Source: Clostridia bacterium (GTDB lineage Bacteria; Bacillota; Clostridia; Christensenellales; Pumilibacteraceae). Taken from it: a stretch of DNA of 64,000 nt. Location: assembly GCA_900767465.1 (NCBI GenBank), contig CAAGAW010000019.1, positions 1 through 64,000 on the forward strand, read 5' to 3'. The notes beneath the pieces are model-generated. The model searched no databases, was not told where the DNA came from, and saw only the letters and a program-made list of their open reading frames with translations. The translations under genes were made by a program, and so were the position numbers. Shown one piece after another: positions 32,163 to 41,330 of this stretch; position 1 is the stretch's first letter, and each line of letters starts with the position of its first letter.

Positions 32163-34483
32163 ATTTTCTTATCCGTAGCGATAACGGTGTAAAGTCTGCT
32201 TCCGAAGTCGTACATTATGCGGGTTACGGTCGGATCGCCGCCGCCCATCCACTCGGTATTGAGCCGAACTCCGACTTTTCCGAGCGTTTTTCCGCTTACC
32301 TCGTGGCGTTCGCGTTCGCAATCTTTGGGGTTGCTCGCCTCCGCCGCCGCGATAACGTCCTCGCCCTCGCCTATCGCCGTACAAAAAGCGTCGGAATCGT
32401 GTTTATCCCCCGACGAGAGGTACTGCGGGCGGTTTTCGACCGCATAAACGGTATCGGGGTCGAGTCCGTAAACTTTCATAAACGTTTGCGGCGCGAAAAG
32501 TTCGGTTATACCGTTGGTTACGTTGACTACCGCGCTCCGCTTGTCCGCCGAGACGATCTCCCAGCCCGAACAACCGCCGTCGAACACGCTTTTCGTCCTG
32601 TAATAAGTACCGAACTGCAACGTTTCGCGATGTTTTTTGTACCATTTTGTCTGGCGCAGAACGGCTTTCGTTTCTTCCGCGTAAATAACGGACAAGTCCA
32701 TTTCGTATCCGAACGCGCCGATACACGCCGTATTGAATCTGTTTTCGATATTGCTCCGGCGCAAAGTCTGATGATTCGGCGAACGCGAAACGTGCGCGCC
32801 TATCGTGTTTTGCGGATAACAGGTGAGCGTTCCTTCCTGAATCTTTACGCGGTCGTAAAAATCGGTGTTGTCGCTTGCCCAGAACTGCGGCGCGTAACAG
32901 AGCATACCCATATCGACGCGGTTACCGCCGGCGGCACACGACTCGAACAGGATCTTCGGGAAACGCTCGGTAAGCGTTTGAAGAATACGGTACAATCCAA
33001 GCATGTACCTGTGCGAAAACTCTTTTTGTCTGTCGCCGAGAAGAGGCGAATACAATTCGGTGATATTGCGGTTGCAATCCCACTTGACGTAAGCGATATT
33101 TGCCGACGAAAAGACTTTCGTCATCGCGTCGATCACAAATTCGCATACGTCCGGATTACACAAATCGAGTACGTACTGATTGCGTTGAAGAAGGGGCGTA
33201 TAATCGGGATTTCTCACCGCCCAGTCGGGATGACGCCGGTACAATTCGCTTTTCGGACTGATCATTTCGGGTTCTACCCAGATGCCGAAGTCGAGTCCGA
33301 GCGCGTTTATCTTGTCGGCAAAACCTTTAAGTCCGTCGGGCAGTATTTCGGGGTTTGCCGTCCAGTCTCCAAGACCCGTCGTATCGTCCGTTCTGCCGCC
33401 GAACCAGCCGTCGTCAAGCACGAAAAGTTCCGCGCCCAGCAACGCCGCCCGCCGCGCCATTTTAAGGACTTTTTTCTCCTCTATCGCAAAGCCCGTCGCT
33501 TCCCAGTTGTTGCATATAATCGGACGGATACGGTGCTGCCAGTAGCCGCGCACGATATGCTCGCGGATAAACGAGTGGTACGCCCGCGTAAGTCCGTTGG
33601 TTCCGTCGCCGCTGTAACACACGGTAGCCTCGGGCGTGTAAAAAGTCTCGCCCGCGCCGAGCCGCCACGAAAATCCCGCGTCGTTTATGCCCGTTACGAC
33701 GCGGACTTTTTTGAAAGGGCTTTTGTCGATATACGTCGCGTGATTGCCCGAATACACGAGGTTGAATCCGAAGCACTCGCCGTCCCACAGCGAACACCCG
33801 TTACGCCGCAAAACGACGTACGGATTGCGCTCCGCCGACGAATAACCGTAATTGCTGTCGATTTTGGTAACGCCTCCGGCAAGCGGCGCGGACGTTATCT
33901 GCCGCTCCTTTGCCCATAACCCCACCAGCGAATCGACGTAAAAATCGTCGCCGCAGACATCGAGTTGAAGTGACGCGAGACGCTCGATCGAAACGGGCTT
34001 TTCGCCGTCGTTGCGCACGGACGCGGAACGAACGATAACGTCGCTGTCGCAAAACGTCGAATAGTACAATTTAAGCGTAAGGTTTTTGGATTTGTCGCGA
34101 AGAGTCAGTCGCAACGTTTCGCTTTTGCCCGCGCTTGACGGCAGTTCCGGCACGGAAAATCCGTCGATTACGTCCGCCGACTCGAACAAAAACTCGTTTA
34201 CTTCGTCGCCGCCCGCGTTGATAACCGCGCTCGGCTCGCGGAAGTCTCCCCTGCCGCGGGTGGAATACTCGAACGACTTGCAGTCGGGAAACATCGCGTA
34301 GTCGCCCGCCGTCGCTTTGACGCCGCAGCCGAAAAGATTTCTCTCTTCGATAAACGAGTAGTCGGTTTCGTCGAAACGCGCTCCGTAATAAACGTTTTCG
34401 ACGTGTCCCGTCGGCAAAATCTTCATAAGATAGGTCGAACCCGCGGTGTCGATTCTAAGATAATTGCCGTCGATTTTTATCAT
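32159..34483 (-). CDS. Alpha-galactosidase-like GH36 enzyme
   Basis: 774 residues, full GH36 length. An N-terminal beta-supersandwich is followed by a TIM barrel with LFVLDDGWFGGRTDD, GIWVEPEMISP, the nucleophile Asp469 in YVKWDCNRN and the acid/base Asp538 in FWASDNTD. These motifs belong to bacterial GH36 alpha-galactosidases; alpha-N-acetylgalactosaminidase activity is also known in the family. No signal peptide, hence cytoplasmic. It follows GH2 after four bases. Confidence 0.93.
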   Translation of the reverse strand: MIKIDGNYLRIDTAGSTYLMKILPTGHVENVYYGARFDETDYSFIEERNLFGCGVKATAGDYAMFPDCKSFEYSTRGRGDFREPSAVINAGGDEVNEFLFESADVIDGFSVPELPSSAGKSETLRLTLRDKSKNLTLKLYYSTFCDSDVIVRSASVRNDGEKPVSIERLASLQLDVCGDDFYVDSLVGLWAKERQITSAPLAGGVTKIDSNYGYSSAERNPYVVLRRNGCSLWDGECFGFNLVYSGNHATYIDKSPFKKVRVVTGINDAGFSWRLGAGETFYTPEATVCYSGDGTNGLTRAYHSFIREHIVRGYWQHRIRPIICNNWEATGFAIEEKKVLKMARRAALLGAELFVLDDGWFGGRTDDTTGLGDWTANPEILPDGLKGFADKINALGLDFGIWVEPEMISPKSELYRRHPDWAVRNPDYTPLLQRNQYVLDLCNPDVCEFVIDAMTKVFSSANIAYVKWDCNRNITELYSPLLGDRQKEFSHRYMLGLYRILQTLTERFPKILFESCAAGGNRVDMGMLCYAPQFWASDNTDFYDRVKIQEGTLTCYPQNTIGAHVSRSPNHQTLRRSNIENRFNTACIGAFGYEMDLSVIYAEETKAVLRQTKWYKKHRETLQFGTYYRTKSVFDGGCSGWEIVSADKRSAVVNVTNGITELFAPQTFMKVYGLDPDTVYAVENRPQYLSSGDKHDSDAFCTAIGEGEDVIAAAEASNPKDCERERHEVSGKTLGKVGVRLNTEWMGGGDPTVTRIMYDFGSRLYTVIATDKKI

Positions 34484-34487
34484 TTTT

Positions 34488-36923
34488 TCAGTCCTCCGAA
34501 AGGTATTCTCTGGACTCCTTCCAGAACCGCGCGCTCTCGACCGGCTCGTCGTCCGCCTCCCAGAACTGAGTCATTGTCCGTTCTTTGACGGGGGTGCGGG
34601 CGCATTTTCCGAGGTATTCCCGAAGCGCGGCCACGCTTGTACTTTCCGTCGGATTAAAGTCGGCCGAGGCAAGATACCGCAGAATAAAGTCCGCCATGCA
34701 CGCCGTCGAAGGCTCGTCCCGATCGAGTCCGGTCATATTAAGCCCGCACACGAGCAATTTGCCATTGCCGACCCCGAGCTCGAACAGATACGCGAACTTG
34801 CGCCACGTTCTGTCTCCCATAATGTCGGGAAGATTAAAGCAGCCCTTATACGCGTCGAATCTGTCGCGGCAACTCTTGTCGATGCCGGAAATCAGAATTT
34901 TCGCACCGAACGGGAAGTCGTCCGTTATTATCTTATCACAGTCTTCGGATAAATAGCAAGCGTTTACTCCGTAAAATCTGTCGGTGTCGAATCCGTGCGC
35001 TTTAAGCGTTTTTTCGTCGCAAAGTCCGCCGTAATTCGTTCCCCTGTCCCAGATGACGGGTTTGAAGCGGTTGAGCGTGGCGCGGAATGCGTACTTCGGC
35101 GCGGATTGAGTTTTGTCGAGAACGTGCCGCGTCCACTCCGAGCGGTAGACAAGGCAAACTTTTTCGCCTTTTTCAAGCCGTTCGAGCGCGGAGTCGATAT
35201 CGTCGGTAACCGAAACGTCGCCGCTCCGGAACGAAACGAACTCGCCGTAGCATCTGCGTTTTTTGCGCTCGTAGACCCAGACGTTCCATTCGTTTACGGC
35301 AAGCGTTTTGCCGCCTGCGACGAGCGAAACCGCAAGCGTAAGCCGTTCGGAATCCGTTATTTGCGGAAGCGTTATTGCGAGTCTGCAAATCTCGTTAACG
35401 CCGCCGCGACTTACGTCTATTCCGGACATTTTGCCGTCCGCATAGATTTTGCCGTCTCTTCCCGTAAGGGTAAACGCGAAATCCGCCGAAACGACTCCGT
35501 CGCGATAACCCGTGGACAGATATACCGGGATATTTACCCGCGAGCCGCCGTAAAACAGATACGGCGCGACTTTAGCGACAAGCACCCTGTTGCCGTTGAA
35601 TTTAAGAAATTCTTCGGGCGAAACGACGTTTTCGTCGTCGAAGCAATCGATCAGACCGTTCGAGTTTTCGTAAACGTCGGTATCGGCGAGTTGCAGAAAG
35701 TGGAATCCTCCTATAACCGGACTCGTCCTGAGCGCCTCGAGGGCGGTTTTCCAACAGAAAAACTGAAAACTCTTGCTGGCCCGGTAAACTTCGTCGTAGT
35801 TTGCGGCGTAGCCCTTCTCTTCGATAAGGTTAAGTTCCTGATCGATCCACCACGGCGGCTCGGCTCCGTAGGCGACAAACTTTTCTTTAAGTTTTTTGTA
35901 GTCGCGAAGCGCGGTATAATGACACACCTCGTGCGCGAAAATCGGTACGTTAAAGTAGAGCGAACGCGATATAACGGCGTTTTCGCCCTCCGTGCGCATT
36001 TCCCTTTCGCCGTCGCCGACGACGAGAAGATTCTCGGTGTTTTCGAACATATCGGCGTGCTTGCCGAACGGGAAATAATAACTGAAATGCTGAACGTCGA
36101 GATCGGTGTTCGCTCTGCCGTTCGCTCCCCACGCGCAAGTATCGAGAAAAAGCCTCGTGCCGTCCTTTTCGTAAATCTTTTTGCGGAGCGCGGCGATGGA
36201 AAGCGCGGAATCGGCGAGATTGCGGATTTCGTTGCCGAGGCAATACACCGCGAAAGACGGGTGGTTGAAAAGCCTGTTTACGACCGAGTCGAGAAACTCG
36301 TCCGAAACGAACGATTTTCCCGTGGTAGTCATTTCTTCGAGGTTGTTGTAGATGTCGTGCGGCTCGCGGAATTCGATATGGACTAAAATTCCCGCTTCGT
36401 CGGCGGCGTTCATAAACGCTTCGCTCGGTACGGACGAATGAAAACGCACGTAATTGAATCCGAATTTTTTAGCCTCGGTCACGTTCTTCCTGCAAAACTC
36501 TTTTTCGTCGAGTCCGGCGATATTGCCGTGATCGTGAGCGGTCGCGCCGCGGATATAGCCGCGTACGAAAATCGGATTACCGTTTATGCAAACGTTCTTT
36601 CCGTCCGTCGAGATCGAGCGGAAACCGAACGTTCCGCGCGCTTCTTCTTGCTCGCCGCCCGAGAAAATCTTGCAGCGGAACGAATACAGATTAGGCTCGT
36701 CCGTATCCCACAGGCGCGGATTTTCGACCTTGAAGCGGGCTTTTGCCTCGCCTCCCGATACGGAAAGCGCGATTTTCGTTTCTTTTCCGTCCGGATCCGC
36801 GATCGCAAAACACGCGTCGTCGATCTTTCTTTTTCCGGCGATACTCACCTCGCCGACGCCGTCGGCGTTCGCTTTTATTTTGATTGTCGTTTCTTTTTTC
36901 GTTATCATGATTCGGTCGGTCAA
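34488..36923 (-). CDS. GH2-family glycosidase lacking the N-terminal sugar-binding domain
   Basis: 811 residues. It begins directly with the Ig-like GH2 domain (residues 8-100, ending GTFGFRSIS), then the TIM barrel with the acid/base Glu232 in CLGNEI and a likely nucleophile Glu332 in IFAHEVCHY. The jelly-roll domain that normally precedes the Ig domain is absent, and about 350 residues of beta-rich or Rossmann-like sequence of unclear role follow the barrel. Activity could be beta-galactosidase, mannosidase or glucuronidase. The TTG start at 36923 overlaps the preceding stop (TTGA); an ATG at 36908 is the alternative, and neither has a good Shine-Dalgarno sequence. Confidence 0.85.
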   Translation of the reverse strand: MTDRIMITKKETTIKIKANADGVGEVSIAGKRKIDDACFAIADPDGKETKIALSVSGGEAKARFKVENPRLWDTDEPNLYSFRCKIFSGGEQEEARGTFGFRSISTDGKNVCINGNPIFVRGYIRGATAHDHGNIAGLDEKEFCRKNVTEAKKFGFNYVRFHSSVPSEAFMNAADEAGILVHIEFREPHDIYNNLEEMTTTGKSFVSDEFLDSVVNRLFNHPSFAVYCLGNEIRNLADSALSIAALRKKIYEKDGTRLFLDTCAWGANGRANTDLDVQHFSYYFPFGKHADMFENTENLLVVGDGEREMRTEGENAVISRSLYFNVPIFAHEVCHYTALRDYKKLKEKFVAYGAEPPWWIDQELNLIEEKGYAANYDEVYRASKSFQFFCWKTALEALRTSPVIGGFHFLQLADTDVYENSNGLIDCFDDENVVSPEEFLKFNGNRVLVAKVAPYLFYGGSRVNIPVYLSTGYRDGVVSADFAFTLTGRDGKIYADGKMSGIDVSRGGVNEICRLAITLPQITDSERLTLAVSLVAGGKTLAVNEWNVWVYERKKRRCYGEFVSFRSGDVSVTDDIDSALERLEKGEKVCLVYRSEWTRHVLDKTQSAPKYAFRATLNRFKPVIWDRGTNYGGLCDEKTLKAHGFDTDRFYGVNACYLSEDCDKIITDDFPFGAKILISGIDKSCRDRFDAYKGCFNLPDIMGDRTWRKFAYLFELGVGNGKLLVCGLNMTGLDRDEPSTACMADFILRYLASADFNPTESTSVAALREYLGKCARTPVKERTMTQFWEADDEPVESARFWKESREYLSED

Positions 36924-38428
36924 GCGCGTGCGGTGTAAACAATCGGAACGGTATGAATAGCGTATCTGCCCTCGATCGAGAACCGGAGATAAATCACGTT
37001 GTTAAACGCGATCGTCTCGGGTGCGCGGAAAGATAATTTATATTCCGGCGTTTCGCAGTCCTCGGAAAGCGGCGTCCAGTGCGGAAGATAAACCTTGAAT
37101 TCGGGTTTGTCGCAGGTAAACCCTTCGGGAAGCACGACTTCCGCCTTCAACCAGTACGGCTGATTTCCGTACGCTTTTACGTTGTTGATAAATCTGAGCG
37201 TAACCTCGCGGCTCTCCCCGCCCGAAAGCGACGGATCGCCGTCGTACGATATTATCGCGGTGAACGCGCCGCATTTGCGGGTAAAGGTATACGGTCTGAG
37301 CGCGGCAAGCGAACGGCGCATTTCGTCCGATTCCTCGCTTTTGCCGTACGGCAGCGAGAATTTTCCGAACGCGTCCTCGTCTATCTCGTCGCACCCGTCT
37401 GTAAACTCGGTATACGCCGCCTGTCTTTCCGCCTTATTCGCTGCAACCACGACGGGAGCGAGATCCGCTACTTTGTCGGTGAGTTCGCGGCAGGTTTTTA
37501 CGCGACGGAAACAAACGCCGAGGTTGATACAGCACGTGATGATGTCGTCGCCGATATGGTCGCGCCAGTCGGCGGGAATGCCGGCGGTGCCGTACATAAT
37601 ACCCATAATCGAACCGACGGTAGCCGCCGTACAGTCGGTGTCGTCGCCGCAGTTTACGGCATAGAGCATCGACTTTTTGAAGTCGCCCTTGCCGTACAGA
37701 AGTCCGAGCACCGCGAACGCGACGTTGGACGGAGCCTGAAACCAGCCGTCCGCGATGTCCGCGTTTTCTTTTACTATGGCGTTGCGCGCTTCGATCGGGG
37801 TTTTGCCCTCGTCGAAAAGCCTGCAAAGAAGTCTTATCGTGCGCGCGAGCCGGCAATCGGCGGGAATTTTGGACAATCCGATCGCGATGAGTTTACGCAC
37901 GTCCGTGATAACGAACGCCGCGCTTTCCATCGCCGCGACGAACATAGCAGCGTAAGTTCCCTCGCCCGTTCCGTGATCGACTTTTGCGTCCTCGATAGCG
38001 TACCTTACGGCAACGTCCGGCATTGCGGGCGCGAGAGTAGCCCAGATTTCGGTGCGGATCCACGCGCCGTTGCTGTGCTTCCACACGTTGTTGTCCGCGT
38101 CGCCGCAAAGAGGCGGAGTAAGTCCGCATTGCATATTGCCGCGCGCTATTCCGTACTCGCTGAACGCGACGGGAATAAACGAAAGCCAGTACTCGCCGAG
38201 CACCTCGGCGGTAATGTTTTTCGCTCCCTCGCTCTCGACGGCGTGAAGCCATACGAGCTGGAGATCGAGATCGTCGTTGGGGAGCGGTTCTTTGGGCTTG
38301 GTGATAAAGCCTTTTACGTCGAGGATTTCGCGTTTTCCCTCGTACGGACCGCCTATCGTTCCGCCGATGTTCTTACCTATCCAGCACGCGTACACTTTGT
38401 CTTTGTAGGTTTGTCTGTTGAGTTTCAT
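36920..38428 (-). CDS. ADP-ribosylglycohydrolase-family protein
   Basis: 502 residues from the ATG at 38428 (GGTGACGG upstream; a GTG at 38437 is the alternative). The ADP-ribosyl-GH fold spans residues 5-330: the start KVYACWIGKNIGGTIGGPYEG, the metal-binding NDDLDLQLVWLHA and the second metal site CGDDTDCTAATVGSI are present. A C-terminal beta domain (about 370-502) is extra. Members inside sugar operons are thought to cleave N- or O-glycosidic bonds of small molecules rather than protein ADP-ribose. Its place between the M55 peptidase and GH2 genes supports such a role. Confidence 0.88.
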   Translation of the reverse strand: MKLNRQTYKDKVYACWIGKNIGGTIGGPYEGKREILDVKGFITKPKEPLPNDDLDLQLVWLHAVESEGAKNITAEVLGEYWLSFIPVAFSEYGIARGNMQCGLTPPLCGDADNNVWKHSNGAWIRTEIWATLAPAMPDVAVRYAIEDAKVDHGTGEGTYAAMFVAAMESAAFVITDVRKLIAIGLSKIPADCRLARTIRLLCRLFDEGKTPIEARNAIVKENADIADGWFQAPSNVAFAVLGLLYGKGDFKKSMLYAVNCGDDTDCTAATVGSIMGIMYGTAGIPADWRDHIGDDIITCCINLGVCFRRVKTCRELTDKVADLAPVVVAANKAERQAAYTEFTDGCDEIDEDAFGKFSLPYGKSEESDEMRRSLAALRPYTFTRKCGAFTAIISYDGDPSLSGGESREVTLRFINNVKAYGNQPYWLKAEVVLPEGFTCDKPEFKVYLPHWTPLSEDCETPEYKLSFRAPETIAFNNVIYLRFSIEGRYAIHTVPIVYTARA

Positions 38429-38440
38429 AGCCGTCACCGT

Positions 38441-39250
38441 TTATAAATATTTTCGTAATTCGTATACGTCTTCCGCTCTGCCCGCGATCGTGTGAGCGTC
38501 GCCCGCGTAAGCCGTTTTTATACCTTGCTCTTCGAGTTTTTTCATCTTTTCCGCCGCCGTTTCGGTACGCGTGTACCTGATTTCGATATCGCACGGAAAA
38601 GTTTTTTCGTGTCTGATTTTCGCAGTTTTAACCGCTTCGGAAATTCCTTTGCGAATATCGCCGAGAACCGTCGCCGGATCGATGAACGCGGCTGCGTTCC
38701 TGCCCTTGCCGATTTTGGTTATTGCGGTTTTCGCGTCGGGAAACGACTCCGAAAAGTCGCGCGCGCAAACGTCGTCGGAGGAGAGGAACATGACGGGAAC
38801 GCCGAAACTTTCGGCAATGATTCCGTCGACGTCGTACTCGCCGACCGGCTTTCCGTCGATTTTGAATTGCTGAATCGCCGAAGAGTCGTAGGTATGCGCG
38901 AGAACGCCGTTTATCGCGCCTTCGCGGGCATGATAACCTATAAAAGCCATTCCGTCGTAACCTGCGCCCTTAAGAAATTCCAGCCTCAAAGTCGAGTTGT
39001 TTTGCGGTTTTACTTTTTTTGCGCGACCGTCCACGACCGAAAAGTCGAGGTTGTCGAGGTTTCCGTGGTTATCCCAGACGAAAACCTCGTCCGCGCCCGA
39101 ATCAAACAGCGCGTCGATCGCGGCGTTTACCTCTTCGGTTACGTTGCGAACTGCAAGGTCGTATTCCGCCATACCCGGTTTAAGTCCGGTATACGGCTCG
39201 CCCACTACTCCGTGCGCGCCCTCTAAATCCACGGCAATCAAATACTTCAT
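38441..39250 (-). CDS. M55-family D-aminopeptidase (DppA-like)
   Basis: 269 residues. Family motifs: the N-terminal metal ligand region AVDLEGAHGV, VWDNHGN, FIGYHAREGA and a Glu-containing YDVDGIIAESFGVP. M55 enzymes are zinc peptidases that release D-amino acids from short peptides such as D-Ala-D-Ala. In this sugar operon it could trim peptide attached to imported glycans, for instance muropeptides or glycopeptides. That substrate is inferred. Cytoplasmic, no signal peptide. Confidence 0.9.
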   Translation of the reverse strand: MKYLIAVDLEGAHGVVGEPYTGLKPGMAEYDLAVRNVTEEVNAAIDALFDSGADEVFVWDNHGNLDNLDFSVVDGRAKKVKPQNNSTLRLEFLKGAGYDGMAFIGYHAREGAINGVLAHTYDSSAIQQFKIDGKPVGEYDVDGIIAESFGVPVMFLSSDDVCARDFSESFPDAKTAITKIGKGRNAAAFIDPATVLGDIRKGISEAVKTAKIRHEKTFPCDIEIRYTRTETAAEKMKKLEEQGIKTAYAGDAHTIAGRAEDVYELRKYL

Positions 39251-39253
39251 TTT

Positions 39254-41320
39254 TTACTCCACAATCCAGTCGCCTACCTGCGTTACGCCCGTCGCTTTAA
39301 GTTCGGCAACGGTGTCGAATCTCGCGATTCCGCCGTTTGCGTAGTCGGGGTGCGCGCCGTAATAATAGGTGTAATACTCGTTGTCGCTCACTTCCGTTCC
39401 GAACAACTTGCTCTCCGCCGAACCCGCGGCGTTGCCGCTTTTGATCTTGCAGTAATTAATCTCGGTCGGTCTGTTGTCGTTGTGGGTAATCGAGCCTAAT
39501 TTGTCGAGGTCGTTATAGGCGTAGGAAACTAAATTGTACTTGTTTCCCCACCATTGCGCTCCGTTAGCGATGGGTATAAACGTACCGGTTACGACGTATA
39601 CGTCTTTTACGTCGCCTTTGAACTGATCTTTCGCGCCGTCGTTGATCGACTGATCGAGACTGAAAAGCGCGCGGCGGAGCGACGAAGCCTCGGTATACGC
39701 GCCGAGTTCGGCGTTACCGTTGATTCTGACGTAAACTTTATTCATGTGAAGTCTGTCCGGTTTAAGAGCCATAACGGCGGACGATCCCGCGTAGTAGTTG
39801 GTCGTGACGACGGAAAGATTTTCGAGCGTTACGAGACTGAGATTGTTGTCGCTTTTATTGAAAGTGGCGTTGTTGTACGCAAGCCCGCACGCCTCGCCCT
39901 CGGTGAAAGTGAGAACGAATTTCGCGTTTTTGATAACCGCGCCGCCCGCAAGCGCGCCGAACAGTCCGTTTTTGCCAACGGTTGCCGTAACGGTATGACC
40001 CATGCCGTCGAGCGTTCCTTTGAAGTAGGTTGCATTTCCGCCGCCCATGGTCTGCCACGACGACGAGTTAATACTATCGACGTCGTTGCCGAGGATATAA
40101 TAGCCGTCGATCGGTTGATTGTATTTCAGGCTGAACGTGTTCTGGAATTCGCGCGCCGAAGTGATTTTGCGGGTGTACGCGAACACGTCGGTAAAGCGGT
40201 ATCCGCCCTTGGTCGTCTGAACCTCGAAAGTCGCGGTGTCGCCGCCCTTTGCGGCAAGACCGATTACTCCGCCCTCTACCGGAAGCGGATTACCTTCCGA
40301 CGACGCGGAAACGATAGTCGCGCCCGTACCGAAGAGAGACTCGACGGGGAACGGATTTTCGGTGCAGAACTCTAATTTCGCGTTATAGTCGACTACGGGG
40401 CAAACGACTTTTACGGTAAGCGTATGCGAATAACTATTGCCGAGCGCGTCGGTATAATCCGCCCTGATCTCGGCGGTGCCGACTCGGGTAGCGGTGACGT
40501 TGCCGTTATCAAACGAAATCACGTCGCTGCCCGAAACGACCGTCCCCTGTACGGTACTCTTGTTTCCGTTCTCGCTGACCGGAAATTCGACCGACGCGGT
40601 ATTTGCGTATTCGTTGCCCTGCCAACTCGGCGTAACGCTGAGTTCGATCGCGTTAGTAACGCTCGTTTCGCCGCCAACGGTGGCGACCGATATGACGTTT
40701 ACGTCGTTAAAAACCTCTACCGTTATCGTTTTTTCGGTAAGCGCGCCGCCAAACGAGTTCCAGCTCGTCTTTAACGTGACTTCCGCCGAGCCTATGCCCG
40801 CGGCGGTGAGTGTTCCGTCCGCGAAAGTAACTACGTCGGTATCCGTGCTTTCCGCGACGATCTCGCAAGGATAACTTTTGCCGTTGAACGTTACGTACGG
40901 ATCGACGTCGTAAGTCGAATTGAGACTTAAACGAATACCGTCCGACGTGAGGTGTCTGATTTTAAGTTCGGGCACGTAGTCGCCGAATCCGACGGTTACG
41001 TCGCACGTTTCGGTAAGATCGCCGTAAGTCGCGGTGATTTTTGCATTGCCGCCGCCTACCGCCGTTATAACGCCGTCCGAAACGACGGCGACCGATTCGT
41101 TATCGCTTGCCCATTTAAGGGTAAGCCCTTCTCCTCCCGAATAATTCGCGACGAGCGAATGAGCGTCGCCGTAGATCATTTCGACCGAGGTTTCGTCGAG
41201 CGAAAGCGAAGGTTTGTTTTCGTTGCCGCCCGGCTTGTTGCCGCACGCGACCGCGAACAGCGACATCGCCATAACGAGAGCGACGGAGGAAATAATGCCG
41301 ATAAATTTCTTCAATCTCAT
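39254..41320 (-). CDS. Surface lipoprotein with bacterial Ig-like domains
   Basis: 688 residues. Signal peptide with lipobox FAVACGN. Several Big_2-like domains follow: SLDETSVEMIYGDAHSLVANYSGGEGLTLKWASDNESVAVV...GVITAVGGGNAKITATYG is typical, with further copies to about residue 330. The C-terminal half contains GLUG-like text (GTLDGMGHTVTATVGKNGLFGALAGGAVIKNAKF) also found in the lipoprotein at 50153. It probably binds or displays glycan at the cell surface for the ABC importer of the same operon. Confidence 0.82.
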   Translation of the reverse strand: MRLKKFIGIISSVALVMAMSLFAVACGNKPGGNENKPSLSLDETSVEMIYGDAHSLVANYSGGEGLTLKWASDNESVAVVSDGVITAVGGGNAKITATYGDLTETCDVTVGFGDYVPELKIRHLTSDGIRLSLNSTYDVDPYVTFNGKSYPCEIVAESTDTDVVTFADGTLTAAGIGSAEVTLKTSWNSFGGALTEKTITVEVFNDVNVISVATVGGETSVTNAIELSVTPSWQGNEYANTASVEFPVSENGNKSTVQGTVVSGSDVISFDNGNVTATRVGTAEIRADYTDALGNSYSHTLTVKVVCPVVDYNAKLEFCTENPFPVESLFGTGATIVSASSEGNPLPVEGGVIGLAAKGGDTATFEVQTTKGGYRFTDVFAYTRKITSAREFQNTFSLKYNQPIDGYYILGNDVDSINSSSWQTMGGGNATYFKGTLDGMGHTVTATVGKNGLFGALAGGAVIKNAKFVLTFTEGEACGLAYNNATFNKSDNNLSLVTLENLSVVTTNYYAGSSAVMALKPDRLHMNKVYVRINGNAELGAYTEASSLRRALFSLDQSINDGAKDQFKGDVKDVYVVTGTFIPIANGAQWWGNKYNLVSYAYNDLDKLGSITHNDNRPTEINYCKIKSGNAAGSAESKLFGTEVSDNEYYTYYYGAHPDYANGGIARFDTVAELKATGVTQVGDWIVE

Positions 41321-41330
41321 AATTCACCTC

